A stretch of 7,138 bases of DNA, taken from positions 1-7,138 of the forward strand of contig DQLO01000361.1 of NCBI GenBank assembly GCA_015660155.1, written 5' to 3'. The DNA comes from Verrucomicrobiota bacterium (GTDB lineage Bacteria; Verrucomicrobiota; Verrucomicrobiia; Limisphaerales; UBA1100). Position 1 is the first letter of the stretch. Each line of letters begins with the position of its first letter. The notes below the pieces were generated by a model. It saw only the letters and a program-made list of their open reading frames with translations, ran no database searches and was not told the origin of the DNA. Positions 1-4,970 of this stretch are shown here, one piece after another. The position numbers and the translations under genes are program-made.

Positions 1-81
1 GCCCAAGCCCATAAATCCCAGAGCGCCCGCACGGATGGCGGTGCGGCGGGAAACCCCAATCTGCGGATGGCCCAAGCTCAT
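1..81 (-). CDS. N-terminus of a Tat-exported protein, probably DUF1501 family (cut by window edge)
   Basis: Only the first 27 codons lie in the window; the gene runs off the left edge. The translation begins MSLGHPQIGVSRRT and continues AIRAGALGFMGLG, which is a twin-arginine signal: the SRR pair at residues 11-13 is followed by a hydrophobic, Gly/Ala-rich stretch. This layout closely resembles the start of DUF1501 proteins, which are abundant in Planctomycetota and Verrucomicrobiota. They belong to the alkaline phosphatase/sulfatase-like fold and are often encoded beside sulfatases. The reading frame has an in-frame TGA eleven codons upstream of the ATG, so the start is well bounded, although no strong ribosome binding site is visible. 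The gene follows the sulfatase by 46 bases on the same strand, which suggests cotranscription. The Tat signal is seen directly; the family name is inferred from N-terminal style and context. Confidence 0.72.
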   Translation of the reverse strand, partial: MSLGHPQIGVSRRTAIRAGALGFMGLG

Positions 82-127
82 ATGACACAAGGAGACACCT
101 ATCCGCGCATCCCGTCAAGCGGGGAAA

Positions 128-1978
128 TCATTTTCCTTTCACACCGAATTCCGCGAGGGAGGCCCAGGGGCCGGAGTTGATTTCGGACAACGCGCGGATG
201 CGGATGAAGCGGCCTTTCACAGCGGGGCATTTCAAATCCTGCGGCGACTTGGTTTTCTTCAGCGTGGCTTTGAGGGTGGCTGGGCCAAATGTTTTTGGAT
301 TATTGGAGACGGTTATTTCGATGTCTTTAAGGGTGCCGTTCCAACCGGCGTCCTGACGGGCGAGAATGCGGAAGCCAGTGAGCGTGTATTCGCGGCCGAG
401 GTCGATAATGAGTTCGTGCGGATGTTTTTTTATTTCCGGCGAAAATTGTGTGTGCCAGATGGTGTTGGCGTCGCCATCAATGATGTTGCGGGCGAATTTG
501 CCGTTGCTGACATTTTCACTGCTGAACCGAATAATTTTGAAATCCTTTCCATTCAATAATCCCTTGGTATTCCACTTGGCGCGGCCGGGGCGTTGGGGTG
601 GTCGGGTGGATCCGAATTTGGCCCGGCGATCTTTTTCGTGATTTGCGCGGTCGGCGAAGGTGCCTTCGACGGCGGGCTCGTGCGCCTCTTCGGCGTGGGC
701 TTTCATTTGTGCGAGAATCTTTGGGTTTGCGGCAGCTATGTTGTGGGCTTCGCTGATGTCCTTTTTCAAATCGTACAATTCCCAAGGCGCATTGGGGCGC
801 GGGCGGATGGCCTTCCAATTGCCCATTCGCACGGCGGTTTGGTTGCCGAGTTCCCAGTAGAGATATTTGTGCTGCGGTTGTTTGCGGCCAAAAAGCTCGG
901 GGACGATTGAGAGGCCGTCGGTGTCTTTCACGGCGCGGGTGCCGGTGAGTTCGGCGAGGGTGGGCATCACATCGGGGAAATACCAAAGATGATCGCTCAC
1001 GCGGCCGGGCTTGATTTTGCCGGGCCAACGGATGGCCATGGGAATGCGCAGGCCGCCCTCGTAAAGATTGCCTTTGCCGCCGCGAAATTCCACGCCGGTC
1101 TTGGGATGTTTATTGGCGCTGTGAAGGCCACGCGGATGTTCTGCGGTTTTGAAATAATTGTTGCCGCCGTTGTCGCCGCAGAAAAATACGATGGTGTTTT
1201 CGTCCAGCTTCAGTTCTTTCAACAGGTCAAGCACTTGACCGACTTGGCGATCGACCATTCCCACCATCGCGGCGTAGCGCCGGGCGGGTTCGGGCCAGTC
1301 TTTGTTTTTGTAATCAGCCCACGCGGGGTCGGTATCCGGAATGTCAAAAATCCCATGCGGTGGCGTGATGGGGAGGTAACAGAAAAATGGTTTGTCTTTA
1401 TTAGCGCGAATGAATTTCAGGGACTCCTCAAAAATGACGTAGTGCGAGTATTGCGTGCCGATGCTGCCGCCTTTGTTTCCGGGCAAAGGCACCTCTTTAC
1501 TGTTCCTAATAATATACGGCGGATAATAACTGTGCGCGTGGACTTGGTCGTAGTATCCGAGAAACACATCGAAACCGTGTTGCTCGGGCACGCCGGTGCT
1601 GCCGCGTCCGCCGCAGCCCCATTTGCCAAAACCGCCGGTCGCATAACCGCCGCGCTTGAGCATGCTGGCGACGGTTTGCTCCCCGGTGCGCATGGGCGTG
1701 CCGCCGCCATTCACGCGCACGGAGGTGTGGCCGCTGTGCTTGCCGGTCATCAGCACGCAACGCGTGGGCGCGCACACCGACGAACCGGCGAGCGCTTGCG
1801 TGAACCAAATGCCCTCGGCGGCGAGGCTGTCGATGCGCGGGGTTTGGATGGTTTTGCTGCCCATAAACGACGGCTCATAGTAGCCCAGCTCGTCGCACAT
1901 GATGTAAACGATGTTGGGTTTTGTGACGGCGTGAAGCGATGGCAGCAAGCACAGTGCGAGAAAAAAGATAAAGCGCAT
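128..1978 (-). CDS. secreted S1-type sulfatase with C-terminal F5/8 (discoidin-like) domain
   Basis: This predicted exported arylsulfatase-type hydrolase removes sulfate esters, probably from sulfated glycans outside the cytoplasm. With the ATG at 1978 the protein has 616 residues: a signal peptide (MRFIFFLALCLLPSLHA, residues 1-17), a sulfatase domain (about 20-430), a charged linker, and a C-terminal F5/8 type C-like beta domain (about 480-612, with IIDGDANTIWHT and LIIDLG). The formylglycine site CAPTR has Cys69, so the enzyme needs a maturase. Other catalytic or metal residues include K119 in GKW, H208 in TPPH, D269-N270 in GDNGG and K302 in RGGKGN. Two sites differ from the textbook pattern: the N-terminal metal motif reads CDELGYYE, not DDxGxxD, and GKW is followed by G where many sulfatases have H. 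A GTG start at 1993 would add five residues (MPQTA). ATG was chosen because the signal peptide begins there; neither start has a clear ribosome binding site. Substrate is unknown. Confidence 0.93.
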   Translation of the reverse strand: MRFIFFLALCLLPSLHAVTKPNIVYIMCDELGYYEPSFMGSKTIQTPRIDSLAAEGIWFTQALAGSSVCAPTRCVLMTGKHSGHTSVRVNGGGTPMRTGEQTVASMLKRGGYATGGFGKWGCGGRGSTGVPEQHGFDVFLGYYDQVHAHSYYPPYIIRNSKEVPLPGNKGGSIGTQYSHYVIFEESLKFIRANKDKPFFCYLPITPPHGIFDIPDTDPAWADYKNKDWPEPARRYAAMVGMVDRQVGQVLDLLKELKLDENTIVFFCGDNGGNNYFKTAEHPRGLHSANKHPKTGVEFRGGKGNLYEGGLRIPMAIRWPGKIKPGRVSDHLWYFPDVMPTLAELTGTRAVKDTDGLSIVPELFGRKQPQHKYLYWELGNQTAVRMGNWKAIRPRPNAPWELYDLKKDISEAHNIAAANPKILAQMKAHAEEAHEPAVEGTFADRANHEKDRRAKFGSTRPPQRPGRAKWNTKGLLNGKDFKIIRFSSENVSNGKFARNIIDGDANTIWHTQFSPEIKKHPHELIIDLGREYTLTGFRILARQDAGWNGTLKDIEITVSNNPKTFGPATLKATLKKTKSPQDLKCPAVKGRFIRIRALSEINSGPWASLAEFGVKGK

Positions 1979-2018
1979 GGCCGTTTGTGGCACAGCGCGG
2001 GGCGCAAGGCAAGGGAGG

Positions 2019-2888
2019 TTAATCGTTTTTCAGAACCGGCTTGAAGTCCGAGGATTCGCTTGAGAACGTGATGGTGTGGGGCGTCCATAAAACGCGACCC
2101 TCGATGAAGGTGGTCACGCGATGGTCGGTCCAGATTTCCGGAGTGAGGCGTTTTTGATAGGCGGTGAGTTTGAAGGTCGTCACCGTGGCCGCCAAGCCGC
2201 CGATGACGTACAGTGGATTGGCCAGGACCACCTCGGCCTTGGCGACTTGGAATTCCTTCTGATCGATCCAGATTTTTATGAGCACGTGTTTGAGCACCTC
2301 GTTGGCCATCGCTTCCTTGAACCGCTTTTCGGGGTCGTGCAGGAATTGCAAAATATACGCGGGCCGGCCATTGATGGTTTCGGTGCCGATGAGGTGCGGG
2401 ATAAATTTGTCTCGATGTTTTTCAATGTTGCGCACCATCAGGTTGGCATCGCCTTCGCGATCGGGATCCTCCTTGGATTTGCCGCTGCCCATTATTTTGA
2501 TTTGGTGTTTATGGATTTCCTTGCGTTCCTTTTCCACTTGTTCGGGCGTGGGCTTTTTGCCGTCAATCAACAGCAGCACGGGGTCGCGATGATCTGAATA
2601 TGATTGATACGTCCGGGTCTTGAGGCGTTCCTTTTTGCCTTTGATTTCATTGATTACCACTTTGCGCTGGAAGGTGAAGACAACACCCGCTTCGGTTTTA
2701 ATTTTCCGGCGCTTCTCTGCTTCAAGCGCCTTGTCGGAAATTTCCGTGGCGGTGAGCGGGGGGGCATCATTCCCGCTAGCGCCGGGCAGGGGCGCCACCG
2801 CTTTGCCGCCAAACGAAATGCAACCGCTGAGCGTGCCCAAGCCCAAAGCCAGCATCATCATTGCAATCGAATTTTTTGTGATTTTCAT
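2019..2888 (-). CDS. lipoprotein of unknown function, possibly LolA/RseB-like fold
   Basis: The 289-residue product begins MKITKNSIAMMMLALGLG and has a lipobox, LSGC, with the lipidated Cys at residue 23, so it should be anchored to a membrane facing the periplasm or outside. An ORF start twelve codons further upstream (2924) is open, but the ATG at 2888 puts a lysine-bearing n-region directly before the hydrophobic core and is preferred. The mature part has a charged, Lys/Glu-rich middle. It is followed by a beta-rich C-terminal half with patterns such as ETINGRPAYILQF and KIWIDQKEFQVAKAEVV. Alternating strands with 'G-R-x-A-Y-x-L-x-F' and 'I-W-I-D' phrases are typical of LolA/LolB/RseB-type lipid-binding folds and of several DUFs; this resemblance is impressionistic. 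It precedes the sulfatase by 40 bases on the same strand, so it is likely the first gene of that transcript. No catalytic motif was recognised. Confidence 0.8.
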   Translation of the reverse strand: MKITKNSIAMMMLALGLGTLSGCISFGGKAVAPLPGASGNDAPPLTATEISDKALEAEKRRKIKTEAGVVFTFQRKVVINEIKGKKERLKTRTYQSYSDHRDPVLLLIDGKKPTPEQVEKERKEIHKHQIKIMGSGKSKEDPDREGDANLMVRNIEKHRDKFIPHLIGTETINGRPAYILQFLHDPEKRFKEAMANEVLKHVLIKIWIDQKEFQVAKAEVVLANPLYVIGGLAATVTTFKLTAYQKRLTPEIWTDHRVTTFIEGRVLWTPHTITFSSESSDFKPVLKND

Positions 2889-3002
2889 CACAGGGCAGGG
2901 TACGAAATTTTGATGAAAAAGCAAAGCCGAATTCTAAAATCCCGTAGCACTTCCCGCACATTTTTGAGTGGCCAAATGGCCGCTGTGCGCTACGCTGGCG
3001 GC
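2889..3002. promoter_or_regulatory. divergent intergenic region between two lipoprotein genes
   Basis: These 114 bases separate two diverging lipoprotein genes and must hold promoters or 5' leaders for both. The only element I can point to is a compact inverted repeat at 2967-2984, AGTGGCC-AAAT-GGCCGCT, seven pairs including one G-T pair, lying about 20 bases before the plus-strand GTG. It could be an operator or a leader hairpin. A TAAAAT hexamer at 2935-2940 resembles a -10 box for the plus strand, but no matching -35 lies at the usual distance. No confident minus-strand promoter was found. Confidence 0.35.
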
Positions 3003-3257
3003 GTGAAAATTACGAAACTGAAACAAAAAATGACGACAATCGCGCTCGGCGCGGCACTGTTGGCGGGCGTGGGGTGTTCCTCAATGCAATCGCGGACGGT
3101 GCTGCATCAGGACGGGCCGTACCCCGGCGTTCGCAGCCTCGGCCAAAATTATCCGAAGGCCGATTGGGGCGCGGCGCGCTACCCTGCAATGCTCATCGAT
3201 CTGCCATTCTCAGCGGTATTCGACACGTTGGCGTTGCCGTTGGATTCGTTGGACTAG
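3003..3257 (+). CDS. small YceK/YidQ-family lipoprotein
   Basis: This 84-residue product has a short signal peptide with a lysine-rich n-region (MKITKLKQK) and a hydrophobic segment ending LLAGVGCSS, where the Cys at residue 25 is the likely lipidation site. The lipobox is slightly atypical, with Gly rather than Leu at -3. The mature part carries the hallmarks of the YceK/YidQ (DUF1375) family: GPYPGVR, a central DW-G segment, and the C-terminal IDLPFSAVFDTLALPLD, which parallels 'LDMPFTAVMDTLLLPWD' of enterobacterial YceK. Its length is close to the family's usual 75-110 residues. The role of the family is not established. The GTG at 3003 is chosen because it supplies the basic n-region and mirrors the MKIT start of the divergent lipoprotein; ATG at 3030 would give only MTTIALGAAL. 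The frame stays open far upstream, but that stretch is antisense to the neighbouring gene. Confidence 0.82.
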   Translation: MKITKLKQKMTTIALGAALLAGVGCSSMQSRTVLHQDGPYPGVRSLGQNYPKADWGAARYPAMLIDLPFSAVFDTLALPLDSLD

Positions 3258-3280
3258 CCGCGGGTTATCCCCAAAACCGA

Positions 3281-3412
3281 GCGAGCTGGTGAATAACCAA
3301 AAACCGGCATTGATTCTGCTTTTCATTTGGGGATGAAAGAAAATGCCATCAACGAGAAATCATCCCGCAAAGCCGGTTTCCAACGTCACCCCAAGCATCG
3401 TCACCAGCTCGC
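3281..3412. repeat. nested inverted repeat, 132 bases
   Basis: Three inverted repeats are nested in order. The outer arms are GCGAGCTGGTGA at 3281-3292 and TCACCAGCTCGC at 3401-3412, 12 perfect pairs. The middle arms are AAACCGGC at 3301-3308 and GCCGGTTT at 3372-3379, 8 pairs plus a further TTG/CAA after one mismatch. The inner arms are GGGATGA at 3330-3336 and TCATCCC at 3360-3366. Together they could fold as one long, interrupted stem. The element starts in the gap after the YceK-like gene and runs over the start of the possible small gene at 3333. It could be a structured RNA leader, a palindromic small mobile repeat, or a remnant of one. No second copy occurs in this window. Confidence 0.5.
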
Positions 3413-3515
3413 CTCCGATGGCCAGCCGGATGTGGTGATTGAGCAGTTTTACGACTGGCTGGATCGCCACGGCCATCGTGCCGGGCACGCTCCGGGGTTG
3501 GCCATCCGCGACTAG
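3333..3515 (+). CDS. possible small hypothetical protein, 60 residues
   Basis: An open frame starts at ATG 3333 and encodes 60 residues, rich in His, Arg and Asp, with the central phrase DVVIEQFYDWLDRHG, which looks like an amphipathic helix. I do not recognise it. Support for a real gene is indirect: codon choice (GCC, ATC, CTC, GAT, CGC, CAC) resembles that of the neighbours, and its TAG stop interlocks with the TAG of the opposing carbonic anhydrase gene through a shared CTAG, a common layout for convergent genes. Against it, there is no clear ribosome binding site, the start lies inside the nested inverted repeat, and it is short. There is no signal peptide or membrane segment, so a cytoplasmic product would be expected. 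The preceding TTG two codons upstream is a less likely start. Confidence 0.45.
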   Translation: MKENAINEKSSRKAGFQRHPKHRHQLASDGQPDVVIEQFYDWLDRHGHRAGHAPGLAIRD

Positions 3516-3524
3516 CGCGGTTGG
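3502..3524. terminator. stem-loop across convergent stop codons, candidate bidirectional terminator
   Basis: CCA-T-CCGCG at 3502-3510 pairs with CGCGG-T-TGG at 3516-3524, eight pairs with one T-T mismatch, and the five-base loop ACTAG holds both stop codons. The position, exactly between two convergent genes, fits a transcription stop for either strand. Neither flank has a T tract, so a classical intrinsic terminator is not well supported. Confidence 0.3.
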
Positions 3525-4912
3525 GGTGTTGTGGGAGGAATGGTTCTGGGCAAGGGCAGTCCGGGTAAACCGATGCCGCCGCGCACGCCGATTGAGGGGG
3601 CGTTGGTTTGGGGCGTCGGTACTGGCTGAGGGGGAATGCCGCCGGGCAAGCCACTGGGTACGCCGGTTCCTGGTGGGAACGGGACAATGCCGCCGGGGAG
3701 TCTGGGGATTGGGATCAGCACTGCCGGGGTAATATCAGTTGGCTTATCTTCAAACTTCAAAACAAACCGCCGGTGTTGTTTCAGGACCGGCCGATTATTT
3801 TTTGCATAACGATCGGTGAATGCTTTTATTTGCGCGGCGGAAAAATGGATGGGCTCGGCCATCACCGTCCAAAGGACATTCTCAGAACAGGGCGGGGTGG
3901 TGAGTGAGCCGTTGTAGCGATAGTACGAGCGCTTGCCTTCGGGCGGCACCAAGCTGATGGGGCCGTCGAGGCGGAAGCGGATGCCGCCGTCATTGGGCTT
4001 CAGTGCGCCCAGGTCGGACCACAGATCTTTGATGAACGGATGCGCCTCCGTGCCGGGCTCGATCATCACGCCAATCACCGCCAGTTGAACCTGCGGTGCT
4101 TTTGGGGTTTTGGGTGTCGCGGCATGGCCGTCCGGGGCTGGAACGCAGGGATCCGCGTGCGCGGTTTCGGTTACCAGTTTATGAACCAAATGCACTTCCA
4201 TTGCGGCGGCTTTGCCCTTGATCTCGTGCTCGCTTGTGGCGTGGAAATGGAATTGTAACAGCTCGTATTTTTGGTCGTTGATGACAATATAATTTTCATC
4301 GTTTTTGAGATCCACCTGAATGGTGTGGCCATTGTCCTTCAATAAATGCAGGCCACCACTGTAATGAAACTCAATGGCCTCAAGCGTGGGCAGGGCGAGC
4401 GTTTGTTCGGGGATAATATTAATAGGTGATTGGCGAATGCCCGCCTCGGCGATCGCCCAATCGGATTTCATTTTGAACCACTCTGCCGGGCCCGTTTTGC
4501 CTTCGTAACTCCAGTGCGGGTTTTCATCATGGCTCGCAACGGGCTCGGCCTCCGAGTGTGTGGCTGCATTGTGATGGCCGTCATCCGGATGATTGAGCTG
4601 TGTGGGTAGATCATCGGTAGTGGTAATATTGATATTGGAATCTTTCGCAGGCACAGAGGGAGTTCCGTGTGATTCCGAGTGGGCGGGCACCTTCGGCTCT
4701 TCGGTGTGGGCGGTTCCGTGGTTGTCGCCGTGCTCATCGGCGTGATCGTCGCCGTGGGCATTCGCTTGGCTGGCCTTGCCGGCTTTGGACGCTTCCTCGA
4801 AGCGGCTATCGATCATGCCCTTGGCCATGACGGCAACGCCGCCCATGATGACCAGGAAAAACGTGGCAGTGACCACCGCGGCACCCCAAGGGGTTTGTAG
4901 AAACTTCTTCAT
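3512..4912 (-). CDS. membrane-anchored alpha-carbonic anhydrase with His-rich and Pro/Gly-rich extensions
   Basis: This alpha-class carbonic anhydrase catalyses zinc-dependent interconversion of CO2 and bicarbonate, probably in the periplasm. Its 466 residues exceed the 220-260 usual for bacterial enzymes. A basic start (MKK) and hydrophobic segment (about 10-30) form a signal anchor or signal peptide. A His/Asp-rich stretch (about 50-130) precedes the catalytic domain (about 133-390). Zinc ligands are H222 and H224 in QFHFH and H241 in EVHLVH. Also conserved are E228 (SEH), E239, the proton shuttle H196 (NGHT), QSPI (161-164), and T338 in SLTTPPC. Residues about 395-466 form a Pro/Gly-rich tail with two LPGGI units. 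From the anchor onward there are only two Cys, C256 and C342; the usual N-terminal disulfide partner is absent. The ATG at 4912 is preferred over the open extension to 4951 because it starts the anchor and follows an AGGTG ten bases upstream. The gene lies 58 bases after the GYF gene. Confidence 0.94.
   Translation of the reverse strand: MKKFLQTPWGAAVVTATFFLVIMGGVAVMAKGMIDSRFEEASKAGKASQANAHGDDHADEHGDNHGTAHTEEPKVPAHSESHGTPSVPAKDSNINITTTDDLPTQLNHPDDGHHNAATHSEAEPVASHDENPHWSYEGKTGPAEWFKMKSDWAIAEAGIRQSPINIIPEQTLALPTLEAIEFHYSGGLHLLKDNGHTIQVDLKNDENYIVINDQKYELLQFHFHATSEHEIKGKAAAMEVHLVHKLVTETAHADPCVPAPDGHAATPKTPKAPQVQLAVIGVMIEPGTEAHPFIKDLWSDLGALKPNDGGIRFRLDGPISLVPPEGKRSYYRYNGSLTTPPCSENVLWTVMAEPIHFSAAQIKAFTDRYAKNNRPVLKQHRRFVLKFEDKPTDITPAVLIPIPRLPGGIVPFPPGTGVPSGLPGGIPPQPVPTPQTNAPSIGVRGGIGLPGLPLPRTIPPTTPQPR
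4706..4756 (-). repeat. 12-base period coding repeat giving a histidine every fourth residue
   Basis: Within the carbonic anhydrase gene, codons 53-69 encode HGDD-HADE-HGDN-HGTA-H. Histidines 53, 57, 61, 65 and 69 are spaced exactly four apart with mostly acidic residues between. At DNA level this is a degenerate tandem repeat with a 12-base period beginning CAC. On a helix all five histidines would share roughly one face, a plausible metal-binding surface. Confidence 0.7.
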
Positions 4913-4922
4913 GATGCGAACA

Positions 4923-4927
4923 CACCT
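4923..4927 (-). promoter_or_regulatory. possible ribosome binding site of the carbonic anhydrase gene
   Basis: Read on the minus strand, AGGTG (within GGGGTAGGTG) lies ten bases before the ATG at 4912. It is a modest match with somewhat long spacing, but it supports this start over the upstream frame extension. Confidence 0.35.
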
Positions 4928-4970
4928 ACCCCAATTCGCCCATTTCGTCAAGGTGGATTAACGGGGCAGT

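Noticed and set aside
989..2044. Long plus-strand open frame of 351 codons opposite the sulfatase
   Set aside because: It is antisense to a clear sulfatase with intact motifs. Its translation is Ala/Val/His-rich without recognisable domains, as expected for a shadow frame in GC-rich coding DNA.
2604..3002. Upstream extension of the YceK-like frame
   Set aside because: This stretch mostly overlaps the opposing lipoprotein gene and gives a product with no signal peptide at its start. The lipoprotein signal only makes sense from 3003 or 3030.
3263..3298. GGTTAT/ATAACC inverted repeat
   Set aside because: Six-base arms with a 24-base loop are expected often by chance. It also competes with the stronger 12-base outer arm of the nested repeat.
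3349..3687. Minus-strand open frame of 112 codons
   Set aside because: It overlaps the carbonic anhydrase tail in another frame and is very rich in Arg, Pro and Ser; it looks like a shadow.
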